Counted from the first letter of the stretch, positions 47,911 through 56,962 are shown. The stretch is 64,000 bases of DNA from an uncultured Chitinophagales bacterium (GCA_938023075.1 CALHDG010000027.1:1-64000), one strand, 5' to 3'. The notes: generated from the sequence alone by a model not told the origin. Translations and numbers: made by a program.

Positions 47911-49005
47911 TTATAAATAATTAACAGGATTGGTATTCTGCTCCGAAATAAAGACGGCAAAATTACTAAATTTTTGTGTTAAAATGTTATATAATAATTG
48001 CATCGTAAATTGTTCACTCTCAAAATGCCCAATATCGGCTATAACTATTTGATTATCAGCATCAAAAAATTGATGATATTTATAATCTGCCGTAATAAAT
48101 ATATCAGCCTTATGGGCTTTTGCTGCCTTTAACAAAAAACTACCTGCACCACCACATAAAGCCACTGTTCCAATCATCTCTTTGTGCGGTTTCGTATACC
48201 GTACACTTCCGCAGTTAAACGTTTGCTTTATCTGCTGTAAAAACGACAATATTTCAACCGGCTTTTCTAAAACACCAAGCATACCTGAACCTACCTGCGG
48301 ATGTTCATTTTCTAACAACACCACATCGTAAGCTACCGTTTCGTAAGGGTGCGCTTGGTGCAAAGCAGCTACCACTTTACCTTGTAAATGAGTTGTAAAA
48401 ATCACTTCAATTTTAGTTTCTTTTTCTCGATGCAATTCGCCGGTTTTGCCTACATAGGGTTGTGCCCCTTCATTGGCTTTAAAGGTACCGGTGCCTTCTA
48501 AGTTAAAACTACATTCGTTGTAATTACCCAATTGTCCGGCGCCTGCATTAAACAAAGCTTGTCGTACTTCCTCTGCTTTTTCTGTAGGGCAAAAGGTATA
48601 TAGTTTTTTTAAGAGTTGTTTTTTCGGCAACAATATTTGCTGATTGTACAATTGAAGTTTATCCGCCATCATCGCATTTACCCCTTGTTGCACATTATCT
48701 AAATTGGTATGAATAGCATAAATCGCAATGTCATGTTTTATGGCTTTTATTAAAGTTCGTTCAATATAGTTTTTGCCGGTAATTGATTTTAACCCACTAA
48801 ACACAATAGGATGATGGGCTACAATTAAATTGCATTTTTTTTCGATGGCTTCCTCAACTATACATTCAATACAGTCTAAGGTAGTTAATACGCCTGTGCA
48901 CTGCCAATTTGAGTTGCCGGTAATTAAGCGTGCATTATCATAAGGCTCTTGATAAGCTGTTGGTGCAATACTTTCTACATGTTGTAAAATGTCTTTAATT
49001 TTCAT
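47911..49005 (-). CDS. NIF3-like metal-binding protein (GTP cyclohydrolase I type 2 homologue)
   Basis: 364 residues from the ATG at 49005 (MKIKDILQHVE); an upstream in-frame ATG at 49065 would add a non-family hydrophobic stretch. The two-metal site is seen as AHHPIVF, HTNLDNV and GHFESEQ. An inserted PII-like middle domain (YTFCPTEKAEEVRQALFNAG through AHPYETVAYDVV) is typical of long members. The biochemical function remains debated. It is cotranscribed with the zinc-ribbon gene. Confidence 0.9.
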   Translation of the reverse strand: MKIKDILQHVESIAPTAYQEPYDNARLITGNSNWQCTGVLTTLDCIECIVEEAIEKKCNLIVAHHPIVFSGLKSITGKNYIERTLIKAIKHDIAIYAIHTNLDNVQQGVNAMMADKLQLYNQQILLPKKQLLKKLYTFCPTEKAEEVRQALFNAGAGQLGNYNECSFNLEGTGTFKANEGAQPYVGKTGELHREKETKIEVIFTTHLQGKVVAALHQAHPYETVAYDVVLLENEHPQVGSGMLGVLEKPVEILSFLQQIKQTFNCGSVRYTKPHKEMIGTVALCGGAGSFLLKAAKAHKADIFITADYKYHQFFDADNQIVIADIGHFESEQFTMQLLYNILTQKFSNFAVFISEQNTNPVNYL

Positions 49006-49065
49006 TTGGGTAAGATAAAAAAGAATTGCTAACCAATACAAGCTAAAAAAGGTAAAGTAGAGCAT

Positions 49066-49144
49066 TAGAATTTGGGTTTTGGAATTTGAATCTTTGGAAT
49101 ATGGGTTTTGAGTTTTGGAATTTGGAATTTGGAATTTGGAATTT
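49066..49144. repeat. Degenerate TTTGGAA tandem repeat before dtxR-like gene
   Basis: A purine/pyrimidine-biased block built from TTTGGAA-like units, ending in four near-perfect units at about 49114-49144. It lies within 28 bp of the regulator start codon and contains the TTTG needed for a -33 element, with an AATATTTG -7-like site at 49149-49156. Copy-number change here might affect expression. Confidence 0.6.
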
Positions 49145-49171
49145 AAAAAATATTTGTAGTAATTTAACTGA

Positions 49172-49837
49172 ATGGGATTAACACAAACGGAAGAAAACTA
49201 CATCAAAGAAATATTTAAACTGTCAGAAAAAACTGAAGGCTGCATTGCCACCAATGCCATTGCCGATGCCAAAGAAACCACTGCTGCTTCGGTAACTGAT
49301 ATGGTAAAGAAATTAGCCCAAAAAGGCTATGTACAATATATACGCTACAAAGGTTCGCAATTAACAGAAAGCGGCAACGAAGTAGCCAAAGCCTTAATCC
49401 GTAAACACCGGCTATGGGAAGTATTTTTGGTAAAGCAACTCAATTTTAATTGGGATGAAGTACATGAAATTGCCGAACAGTTAGAGCACATACAATCTGA
49501 GGCTTTAACCGAACGCTTAGATGCCTACCTCGACTTCCCCAAATTAGATCCGCACGGCGATCCCATACCAGATGCTAAAGGAAACATCACTTACACACCT
49601 GCCATCAGTTTAACTGAGTTACATGCCGGGCAAATGGCTGTTATTGTAGGAGTAAACGACCACAGTAATCCTTTTTTGCATTATTTAGATAAATTGGAAA
49701 TTGCGCTTGGAGTACGCGTTCAAGTATTAGAAATTTATAGTTTCGATAGCTCTCGCCACATTATGATTAACGATACTAAAGAAGTGGTGATCTCCAAGCA
49801 AATTGCGCAGAATTTGCAGGTGAAACCATCTAATTAA
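49172..49837 (+). CDS. DtxR/MntR-family metal-dependent repressor
   Basis: 221 residues. N-terminal winged helix (MGLTQTEENYIKEIFKLSE, then AASVTDMVKKLAQKGYVQY), dimerisation and metal domain (HRLWEVFLVKQL, VHEIAEQLEHIQSE with acidic and His ligands, and LDPHGDPIP), and a C-terminal FeoA/SH3-like domain. The absence of Cys at the C102 position (Glu instead) points to a manganese- or broader-responding MntR-like regulator. Targets are not visible nearby, since no metal transporter gene adjoins it. Confidence 0.9.
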   Translation: MGLTQTEENYIKEIFKLSEKTEGCIATNAIADAKETTAASVTDMVKKLAQKGYVQYIRYKGSQLTESGNEVAKALIRKHRLWEVFLVKQLNFNWDEVHEIAEQLEHIQSEALTERLDAYLDFPKLDPHGDPIPDAKGNITYTPAISLTELHAGQMAVIVGVNDHSNPFLHYLDKLEIALGVRVQVLEIYSFDSSRHIMINDTKEVVISKQIAQNLQVKPSN

Positions 49838-49847
49838 ACGATGAGGC

Positions 49848-50081
49848 TTATGTCAACAAAGCATCAATAGCCGCTGCCAGCTTGTGATCTTTTTCTGTCA
49901 CCACGTTACCGGCATCATGCGTGTTTAAATAGATGTCTACTTTGTTCCAAACATTGGTCCAATAGGGATGGTGATTATGCTTTTCTGCCAATATTGCCAC
50001 TTGCGTCATAAAGGCGAAGGCTGCCGAAAAATTTTTAAATTCAAATTGTTGGTGTAAGCGATTATCTTGTTCTTTCCACAT
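49848..50081 (-). CDS. Pterin-4a-carbinolamine dehydratase
   Basis: 77 residues from the ATG at 50081 ([13 protein letters not shown]); the earlier ATG at 50243 would add a low-quality tail. It dehydrates 4a-hydroxy-tetrahydropterin, and the active-site motif [19 protein letters not shown] is intact with its His pair. Slightly shorter than the ~95-residue family average because the N-terminal helix is short. No phenylalanine hydroxylase is seen in the window. Confidence 0.9.
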   Translation of the reverse strand: MWKEQDNRLHQQFEFKNFSAAFAFMTQVAILAEKHNHHPYWTNVWNKVDIYLNTHDAGNVVTEKDHKLAAAIDALLT

Positions 50082-50091
50082 AATTATATAA

Positions 50092-50283
50092 TTGTTGTAT
50101 TTATTTTTGGTTTTGAAGCAGAGCAAAAGTAGAAAAGAATTTATTAGATTCGATATTCCAGAACGGAATGCTGCAATGGCATCGCGTATTATTAGAGATA
50201 CCATACAAGCTAACTTAATAAAAGATGATGACCCCACCACCAAATCAAGGAAATATGCTAAATATGTTCCTTTTTGGGCTTAA
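50092..50283 (+). pseudogene. C-terminal fragment of a larger protein (AlbA_2/ATP-binding type?)
   Basis: A 63-codon ORF reading ...[20 protein letters not shown], then [20 protein letters not shown] and YVPFWA. The ending resembles the C-terminus of larger DNA- or ATP-binding proteins of the AlbA_2 family, where [14 protein letters not shown] is a common final motif. No upstream part fits the frame. It starts between the divergent PCD gene and a repeat region, so most likely it is a relic left by a deletion. Confidence 0.5.
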
Positions 50284-50284
50284 T

Positions 50285-50371
50285 CTTATTTGACTGTTAA
50301 CCTGCATCATCTTTTTGTGCTTAACTAATTGATTATCAACAACTTATTACTGGACGGTTATTTGATTGTTG
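50285..50371. repeat. Direct repeat, copy 1 (~90 bp)
   Basis: CTTATTTGACTGTTAACCTG...AACTAATTGATTATCAACAA...GACGGTTATTTGATTGTTG in part. It recurs at 50423-50513. The two copies are ~80% identical by eye and ~138 bp apart. Together with the copy below and the stub at 50583 it fills the 50284-50640 gap. Confidence 0.8.
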
Positions 50372-50422
50372 TACTTAAATGTTGCTTGATTTTACCTGAA
50401 TAAGGCGTACGTTTCAAGAATT

Positions 50423-50513
50423 CTTATTTGATTGCTAACCTGAACCATGGGGCATTTTGCGTATAACTAATTGATTATCAATAACTTATTATTTGACGGT
50501 TATTTGATTGTTG
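50423..50513. repeat. Direct repeat, copy 2 (~91 bp)
   Basis: Second copy, CTTATTTGATTGCTAACCTG...AACTAATTGATTATCAATAA...GACGGTTATTTGATTGTTG in part. No coding sequence is visible in either unit. Confidence 0.8.
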
Positions 50514-50582
50514 CTTATAACCGAATACTCACTTTTCACACATAAAAAAGACAAATCATCTACTTTCGTTTTAAAATAATAA

Positions 50583-50636
50583 ATGATGCATAAATCGATT
50601 TTAGTATTATTATTTGTTGTTGGAATAAGCATTTAA
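50583..50636 (+). pseudogene. Signal peptide-like stub
   Basis: A 17-codon ORF, MMHKSILVLLFVVGISI, ending in TAA. It looks like the start of a secreted protein whose body is gone. It could also be chance; translation is not shown. Confidence 0.3.
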
Positions 50637-50640
50637 TAAA

Positions 50641-51270
50641 CTATAAGCCTCCTGCTACCTTTTCTAATTTATACATCATGGTGGCAGGTCCTTTAGGAAA
50701 CCATGTATTCAACATCCATTTTGGTGCATTAATAACGGGCTGAAACTTCACCCAAATGGTGATTTTAACCGTGTTATCTGCTAAAGCCTCAAAGGTGTAT
50801 TTGGCATCATTTAACACCATTCGTTCTACCTCTTTTTGCTCAAAATCATTAGGGGTACTAATGCTGGTAAAAGAAACGGTCTTTTCATTTTCTTGTTTAT
50901 AAATTACTTTGGCAACGCAATCGGTATCGGGTAGAGGCCAAATGGAGTTAATGTAATAATACACACTCCAGGTATCTTCACTAAGGTCTTTAATTTTATA
51001 ACTTTGTTCGGTATCTTGTAAAAAATCTTTGTGTAAAGCTACATTTTTCATCAGCGCAATGCATTGCGGCAAGTTAACTGCCTCACTAATCATGGTCGAT
51101 TCATATTCTACTATCTGCACCTTATCTCCAGCACTGTTTTCTACTGTTTTAATTAGAGAGTTTACCTCAACGCGTCCATCTTTAGAGCGTTCGGTTTTCC
51201 AATTATCTGTTTGAGCTTGAATAGACATATGAACACAAAAGCATCCAACCAAAAAAAATAGAAAGCGCAT
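50641..51270 (-). CDS. Secreted START/SRPBCC domain protein
   Basis: 209 residues with signal peptide (FFLVGCFCVHMSIQAQ). The body fits a START-like helix-grip lipid-binding fold: an amphipathic N-terminal segment, DTWSVYYYINSIWPLPDTDC and the closing long helix WMLNTWFPKGPATMMYKLEK. The ligand, probably lipid-like, is not known. It lies 16 bp after the ABA4-like gene on the same strand. Confidence 0.8.
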   Translation of the reverse strand: MRFLFFLVGCFCVHMSIQAQTDNWKTERSKDGRVEVNSLIKTVENSAGDKVQIVEYESTMISEAVNLPQCIALMKNVALHKDFLQDTEQSYKIKDLSEDTWSVYYYINSIWPLPDTDCVAKVIYKQENEKTVSFTSISTPNDFEQKEVERMVLNDAKYTFEALADNTVKITIWVKFQPVINAPKWMLNTWFPKGPATMMYKLEKVAGGL

Positions 51271-51286
51271 AGAATAACAATTAAAT

Positions 51287-51721
51287 TTAAAAGTTTTGAA
51301 AATGCCAACGTTTTAACAAAATCGATCGCAACAACAAATAAGTTAACAAACCAACCGGACCTAACATCAACGTTAATATTAGACAGGGAATGATGTACCC
51401 ATGTTTAATGCCCAGCTTTTTGGCGTTATAGGTTTCCCACAAACCGACCCATTGATCAAAAACTAAATAATGCACCCAACCAGCTAATAAGGCGTAATCA
51501 TTTTCAAACAAACTTCTAAGCCCTTCAATAGATGAAAAATCACCTTCAGCAGCACCAAAGTTAAACAAGGCAACAAACAAATAAACCAGCGCTAAGGCTG
51601 CTGGAATAATTCCCAATCGCACAAAATTATTAGTGATACGATAATGTGGTACAAAGAAAATGAAACCCCAACCAATAAGCGCAGTTAAATTGGAAATTTT
51701 GAAAAGAAGTTCAGCATCCAT
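51287..51721 (-). CDS. ABA4-like family membrane protein
   Basis: 144 residues with four membrane segments. Matches the ABA4/DUF4281 family: LFKISNLTALIGW, ENDYALLAGWVHYLVFDQWV and GPVGLLTYLLLR. The plant member acts in neoxanthin synthesis; bacterial function is unknown. Cluster with the START gene suggests a lipid or membrane role, an inference. Confidence 0.85.
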   Translation of the reverse strand: MDAELLFKISNLTALIGWGFIFFVPHYRITNNFVRLGIIPAALALVYLFVALFNFGAAEGDFSSIEGLRSLFENDYALLAGWVHYLVFDQWVGLWETYNAKKLGIKHGYIIPCLILTLMLGPVGLLTYLLLRSILLKRWHFQNF

Positions 51722-51735
51722 AGTAAAATAAAATT

Positions 51736-52125
51736 TTAATCTTTATGCTTACTTTTTGTTCTAAAATGGAATGCTGCGATTATTTGAGCAATACTACCAC
51801 ATATAATAGATGCACCTGCTGTTGGGTGACCCAAGTGTATAGCATAAGCTCCAACACCAGCAATTACTATTGTACTTAAAAAAGCAGAAATACTACCAAA
51901 TATAGAACTGAAACTAAACGTATTAACTAATCTTCGTTCATTTTTGTGTCTTTCTCTAATTTCTTCTTCGGCTAATTTTTGCCACCTTTCTGTAATGCCA
52001 GGACAATATTGTTCTAACTTTTCTAACGATTCTGGATCAGGAGTTAAACCTTCAAACGAAGTGATTTCGGCAGTTTCTTTTGTTACTACCCCTTTCTTTT
52101 TCTTATGGTAAGAATTATTGCTCAA
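51736..52125 (-). CDS. DUF2335-like membrane protein
   Basis: 129 residues. A soluble N-terminal part with LEKLEQYCPGITERWQKLAEEE and RERHKNERR, followed by two membrane helices. This matches the DUF2335 layout; such proteins occur in many bacteria and prophage-like regions with no known function. Its start overlaps the upstream small gene by 11 bp. Confidence 0.7.
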   Translation of the reverse strand: MSNNSYHKKKKGVVTKETAEITSFEGLTPDPESLEKLEQYCPGITERWQKLAEEEIRERHKNERRLVNTFSFSSIFGSISAFLSTIVIAGVGAYAIHLGHPTAGASIICGSIAQIIAAFHFRTKSKHKD

Positions 52126-52333
52126 ACAATTGAACCTCTTTTTTTAATCGAGTAAACGATTTCTTATAATTCTTTCGAATTTTATTTAAATCGTTTTTTA
52201 TTGCCTTTTGAGGTGAGCTATAAACAGATTTTTGAGCTTTTTCTAAAGCAGGATTGTCTTCAATTCCAAACCAATAAAAAATACCTTTAAAGAAATACTT
52301 ATTATTTAGTGTAATAAAATTTGACATATCCAC
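52115..52333 (-). CDS. Small protein overlapping the DUF2335 gene
   Basis: 72 residues, basic C-terminal half (IKNDLNKIRKNYKKSFTRLKKE) and no membrane segment. It overlaps the DUF2335 gene by 11 bp, so translation is probably coupled. Not recognised. A coupled small/membrane pair might be a toxin-antitoxin-like unit; weak inference. Confidence 0.5.
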   Translation of the reverse strand: MDMSNFITLNNKYFFKGIFYWFGIEDNPALEKAQKSVYSSPQKAIKNDLNKIRKNYKKSFTRLKKEVQLFEQ

Positions 52334-52509
52334 ATGCTGTTATTTCTATTCATAGCAAAATTAGCTAATAAATCTTATAAAAACAAGTTATTAACAATTA
52401 GTGGAAACTACTTCCGGTGTAAAAAAGTAGAGCGTACCAAAAGTGCACATCTTTCAACTTTATAAAATCCAACCAAATTCTCGAATAAATAATTTGTTGG
52501 TATTATTTT

Positions 52510-55500
52510 CTAATCTACATAAATCTTTTCAACCGGAGCATTTTTACCCATCTTTAAAAAATAAATACCTTGCAAAGGTTGAGTTGGTATTATTTCAACC
52601 TGTTGCTTACCCCTAAGCATTGGTAAAATAGCTTGATATAAAATTCTGCCTTGAACATCAAACAAACTAATGGGCTTAGGTCCTTCTTGCAAAACGTCGG
52701 CTTCAATAATAATTTTAGGTTCAATAGTACCCAACTGATAGGTAACAAAATTGAAAGATATTTGAGCCACCAAAATATTTTCTGAAGTCGAACTGACACA
52801 TCCACTACCGTCGTCAAGTGTATACGTTATGGTATACAAACCCGGCACCAGCAATGATGGATTGAAGACACTAAAGGTAACACCTTCGCCACTAAAAGTT
52901 CCCCCTGCTGGCGAGCCCGTTAAGTTAATAGGTGTTCCATCAGAAACAACGTTTGGATTTGGTATACCACTTATACTTACATTGGTGCCACTGCCGCTAC
53001 CCACATTAATAGTTACTTGATTAGTGTTGATATTGCCATTGTTATCCATGCCGGTAACGGTGTAAGTGGTGGTGCTTTGTGGTGTGGCAATAACTTCTGC
53101 TCCAGTTATAGTATTTAACCCATCGGGTGGCGACCAGATATAATTTTGCGCTCCACTAGCATTAAGAGTAGCCGTAGCTCCGTCACAAATGTTTTGGGAA
53201 CTGGCAGTGGCTAATACTTCTAAATTGCCCGCAACATCGGTACATAAATTAATACCCCAGCTATTTAGTTCCCCGCCATCTTGCGAATAATTATCGGTAA
53301 TACTTAATGTCCAGGTACCATTGGCATCTTCACCTGTAAAGCTATTAAAGGTGCCACCAAGTGGTATATAGCTATTGCCATCAGTTGGTGGGCAAGGTAT
53401 AGCATTGTATGGGCTGCCAGTATTGCTAAAATCAATATTAAAATTATCTTCACTATTACATAAACCAGAAAATAAAAGTAGCGTAGTGCCTTCCGGGCTG
53501 GTTAGTCTGGCTTCTAAATCGCGAATCCATGTATGGGTGCCGGCTATGCTATATAACGAAATAGAATTGACTGTACCGGCATTACTTACCTCAATAGTTG
53601 ACGTAACGGTTGGTGTGCCAACTCCTGAAATATTAAAATTGGAGGTATTACTGAGTGATATACATTTTTGAGTGGTGTATTGATAAATGTTTGACCATTC
53701 ACTTTCACCACAGGAATTAGAAGCGACTACCCGCCAATAATAAGTACTACTTTCTAAAACGGCTTGCGTTGGCTCATAGGTTTGAAAACTGGTGGTTTCG
53801 CTTTCTATAATATTATTAAAATTAGGATCTGTAGCAATGTCAATTTGATAAAAATCTAAGGGTTGCGAAAAATCACCTTGCCATGTTAAAGCAGACCCAC
53901 TTTGAAAATTAAGAGTCCCATTAGAAGGGTTAGTTAATGCTGGGGCAGGCAACACATCTCCAACCGTAACTAAATCTAAGTATATATTTTCTGTTTGTGT
54001 TCCGGCAGTTGCGTTAATGGTAAGCCCATAATAGTTATTATCAGCAAGTGAACTGGTATTGCTTACAGTTACCACTACGGTACTGCCTGGCAAGGCAGGA
54101 TTAACATCAAAACTAACTTGAGCAGAACCAGGTAAATAATCGGGACTTAAGTTAACTGGAGTTGAAAAGCCTTGTACTTGACCAATTTCAATGGGAAAAC
54201 TTGCGGTTTCACCAGTACAAACTTTAATTTCATTTTGTGCACTTAGGGTAAAGGAAGGCAAGCCAGGTGGATTAATTTTAAAATTATCATTAGAAATGTC
54301 GAAGAAAATATTGTCGCTACAAACCACTTTAATACGGGCTACCGTAGTGAGGTTATTAGGTACAGTTAAGTTATAAGAACCCGTATTAGGTACGCCATTA
54401 GCTAGTGTTAATGGAAAGGTGTTGCCACCATCCGTAGATAATAAAATATCAACATTGGCACATTCAACTGGTGCTTGATCGGTATTGGCAACATCCCAGG
54501 TTACCGTTTCTATATCTAAGGCTTTCCAATCCTCATTTCCATTGGGGCTGTTTACTACAAAAGGTCCGGCATCGCCGTCAACCACTATGGTCATATCGTC
54601 AAAATTAGTACAAGCCCCTCCAGGGTGGTTATCTCTTACCGTTAATCGAAATCTCAACATTCTATCGGTAAATGGCAAGGTTTCTCCTGCCGGCGTATTG
54701 TTGTTTAACAAGTTAAACAAGCGTGGAAAAATTCGGTAATTTTGTGTGGTTGGTGACCAGCTTCTAAACAACACGGATGTTGGTGCGGGGTTATTTATTG
54801 GCGCATTAGTACCACCTTGAAATTGCTCCCAACAATAGCTAAGTGCATCACCGTCAACATCGGTGGCGCTGCCGGTTAGTTGAAAAGGGGTGTTAGCAGG
54901 TATATTATAATTGTCGCCGGCTTCTACTTCAGGCGCGGTATTATTAATTGGTATTAAGTTAGCACACGAACTACCAAAATCGGTTTGATTATAATCGGTT
55001 ATTTGCAATATAGAATAGCTGTGAAAATATTCATTAGAAGAACTTTGAATATTTTGGGCTCCACAAACACCGGCATATCCCATAATGGTTGAACCGCTGC
55101 CTGGTTCCATACCGCTGGCTCCATTGCCTTCAAAACTTCCACCAATATTACAATAATCCCAAGTGTGTTGCGCATTAAACTGATGCCCAAATTCGTGTGC
55201 TACATAATCAACATCAAAAGCATCTCCAATTGGTGGCGACACACCGGTTAAGCCATAGCCCTTTAAATTATTTCTACAGGTAGAGCCAAGATTTGCTAAA
55301 CCAGCACCCATAGTTCCAAATACGTGTCCAACATCATAATTTGATGCACCTATAGTTAAGTTTAAATTAGCATGTGAATCAGCAATCATTTGATCGGCAT
55401 TACCCGGTTGTGTAAAAGGATCGGTATTGGGGTTGGTATATATTACCAAATCGTTATTGGCTACTAAGGTTAACCGAAAAGCCAAGTCTCGTTCAAAAAT

Positions 55501-56205
55501 TAAGTTTACCCGGTTTAGCGTAGTAGTAATGGCAGACAAACCATCAACAACAGTGCCACCGTGATATTGCGTGTACTCACCAGTAGCATTAATGGCAACC
55601 CGGTATTCTCTTAAAGCACATTGAGGTAATGCTTTTTGAAAACTTTGGTTAGTACCAGCTTGTTTAAAGTTTTTAGTATGATCTTTATTTAAACATTCAA
55701 AAGCATCCGAATTTCTTTGATAGTCTTTTTTATCGTACACTACATAAAAGTTGGTGGTTTTATCGTGATACGGATCTATACTGTAAGTATAGTTTGGACC
55801 AACAATGTAAGCGTGAAAACCTTTGTAGGTAACATCCATTTTTAAAATGATTGAAGCATTGTGAACGGCATAACCGGTATAGGCTTTTATGTCAGGATAT
55901 TTATCTGCCAACGCTTTTTCCATAATGTTGGTTTGTACGATATTAAAAACCATTTCGCTACCATCGGGTAAAGGCAGTTGAAGTTGTAAGGGTTGCCTGC
56001 CCGTAAATTCTAATGGGGCATTTATTAGCTGAATTTTTAAATCAGCTTTGTTTACTTCAATAGTTTTATATTGTTGGGGAACAATCCACCGGGTGCCATT
56101 TAAGGGTATTCGATTTTCATCAACCCAGTTGTAAAAATTTTGTGCATTACTATTGAATACGATCAATAAAAATAGACTTTGAATGAAGTATTTAAAAGAG
56201 CTCAT
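52510..56205 (-). CDS. T9SS-exported M12-type metallopeptidase with P-domain
   Basis: 1231 residues. A signal peptide (FLLIVFNSNA) leads into a propeptide region. The reprolysin-type zinc site is HEFGHQFNAQH (His337, His341, His347, Glu338) with the Met-turn in TIMGYAGVC. A large Ig/beta-sandwich region follows, then a fibronectin III domain (about 750-843), a proprotein convertase P-domain (about 845-1000; RDLEARLTSPEGTTL, ANGTWTLSITDN) and a PKD/Ig-like domain. The tail ISLFDVQGRILYQ...GIYFLKM..EKIYV is a type IX sorting domain. It is predicted to be an exported surface or secreted protease. Confidence 0.9.
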   Translation of the reverse strand: MSSFKYFIQSLFLLIVFNSNAQNFYNWVDENRIPLNGTRWIVPQQYKTIEVNKADLKIQLINAPLEFTGRQPLQLQLPLPDGSEMVFNIVQTNIMEKALADKYPDIKAYTGYAVHNASIILKMDVTYKGFHAYIVGPNYTYSIDPYHDKTTNFYVVYDKKDYQRNSDAFECLNKDHTKNFKQAGTNQSFQKALPQCALREYRVAINATGEYTQYHGGTVVDGLSAITTTLNRVNLIFERDLAFRLTLVANNDLVIYTNPNTDPFTQPGNADQMIADSHANLNLTIGASNYDVGHVFGTMGAGLANLGSTCRNNLKGYGLTGVSPPIGDAFDVDYVAHEFGHQFNAQHTWDYCNIGGSFEGNGASGMEPGSGSTIMGYAGVCGAQNIQSSSNEYFHSYSILQITDYNQTDFGSSCANLIPINNTAPEVEAGDNYNIPANTPFQLTGSATDVDGDALSYCWEQFQGGTNAPINNPAPTSVLFRSWSPTTQNYRIFPRLFNLLNNNTPAGETLPFTDRMLRFRLTVRDNHPGGACTNFDDMTIVVDGDAGPFVVNSPNGNEDWKALDIETVTWDVANTDQAPVECANVDILLSTDGGNTFPLTLANGVPNTGSYNLTVPNNLTTVARIKVVCSDNIFFDISNDNFKINPPGLPSFTLSAQNEIKVCTGETASFPIEIGQVQGFSTPVNLSPDYLPGSAQVSFDVNPALPGSTVVVTVSNTSSLADNNYYGLTINATAGTQTENIYLDLVTVGDVLPAPALTNPSNGTLNFQSGSALTWQGDFSQPLDFYQIDIATDPNFNNIIESETTSFQTYEPTQAVLESSTYYWRVVASNSCGESEWSNIYQYTTQKCISLSNTSNFNISGVGTPTVTSTIEVSNAGTVNSISLYSIAGTHTWIRDLEARLTSPEGTTLLLFSGLCNSEDNFNIDFSNTGSPYNAIPCPPTDGNSYIPLGGTFNSFTGEDANGTWTLSITDNYSQDGGELNSWGINLCTDVAGNLEVLATASSQNICDGATATLNASGAQNYIWSPPDGLNTITGAEVIATPQSTTTYTVTGMDNNGNINTNQVTINVGSGSGTNVSISGIPNPNVVSDGTPINLTGSPAGGTFSGEGVTFSVFNPSLLVPGLYTITYTLDDGSGCVSSTSENILVAQISFNFVTYQLGTIEPKIIIEADVLQEGPKPISLFDVQGRILYQAILPMLRGKQQVEIIPTQPLQGIYFLKMGKNAPVEKIYVD

Positions 56206-56391
56206 TGTATAATATATTTAATGATAAAAATAAAAGGATTTATAGTTAAAAGCTAATTCTTAAAAAGAATGTGGCATTTTATAATAGGATTGTTTGATAC
56301 ATGACATTTTATGAACCATCACATTACAATAAGCCCGTATATTAGCTTCTAAAAAATGAGAAAAAAATAAATTCACCATCTTAGGTTGCCA

Positions 56392-56470
56392 TTTTCCGAT
56401 ATACTTCTTTGAAAAGCCTTGTCTCATGCCCACTAAGCCTGTATTTTTCAACTCGTCTATCAAAAAATGG
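56392..56470 (+). repeat. Dispersed repeat R3, copy 2
   Basis: About 79 bp matching the copies at 35956 and 56513: TTTTCCGATATACTTC, CTTGTCTCATGCCCACTAAG and GTATTTTTCAACTCGTCTAT. A spurious ORF on the other strand crosses it. Confidence 0.75.
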
Positions 56471-56512
56471 CTATGGAATAATTCAAAAATAACGGTCCAT
56501 TTTTACCTTTGA

Positions 56513-56590
56513 GATTTTCCGATCTACTTCATTAAAAATACTCGTCTTAACACCACTAAGCCTGCGTTTTTTAACTTGTATATCAAAAAA
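56513..56590 (+). repeat. Dispersed repeat R3, copy 3
   Basis: About 78 bp, ATTTTCCGATCTACTTCATT, then TCGTCTTAACACCACTAAGC and TTTTTTAACTTGTATATCAA. It lies in tandem with copy 2 (about 120 bp apart) and is followed by short R1 copy E. Confidence 0.75.
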
Positions 56591-56722
56591 TCTCTTTGCT
56601 AAAATTTGAACATTTATTTTTTCATCATTCCTATGTCAGAGTTGGAAAATTTATTTACTCCGCATTCTTAACTGATAAAGTTAGTGCTTTTTTAAGAATT
56701 TTTTCATTTTTGTGCTGAAAAT

Positions 56723-56849
56723 GAAAGCTTGCTATGGGTATGATGGGCAGAAACTTAACCCCAATAATAGCAGTTATACTATTCACCAAGTAATGGCATT
56801 TGAGCGGATAACGGCACTGCCCTTTCTGCAAACCAAGTGCTATCGCTTC
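56723..56849 (+). repeat. Dispersed repeat R1, short copy E (degenerate)
   Basis: Shares CCCCAATAATAGCAGTTAT, GGCATTTGAGCGG(A/T)AACGG and the closing TCGCTTC with the other short copy. Arms ATACTATT and AATGGCAT are partly paired. It is the most diverged of the five. With R3 it fills the 56206-56962 gap. Confidence 0.7.
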
Positions 56850-56912
56850 AAAAAATACCGGTATAATTATTTTTTCTTTTTCCGCTTGCTCCACTGTTGG
56901 TTAAATGGTTTT

Positions 56913-56942
56913 TTGCACTTTGGGTAATTTGATGTAAATTTG
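56913..56942 (+). promoter_or_regulatory. Bacteroidota promoter of small lipoprotein
   Basis: TTG at 56913-56915 and TAAATTTG at 56935-56942 with a 19-nt spacer, an exact match to the consensus architecture. The ATG lies 21 bp further at 56963. Confidence 0.7.
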
Positions 56943-56962
56943 CTTATCTTATTTAAACAACA

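Noticed and set aside
50285-50513. CRISPR array
   Set aside because: Only two repeats, each ~90 bp and imperfect, with one spacer-like gap; no cas genes nearby.
52829-55190. Antisense ORFs in the M12-type peptidase gene
   Set aside because: No motif or ribosome-binding context; the sense frame has a complete domain series.
56260-56463. 67-residue minus-strand ORF
   Set aside because: It lies across an R3 repeat and is not kept in the other R3 copies.
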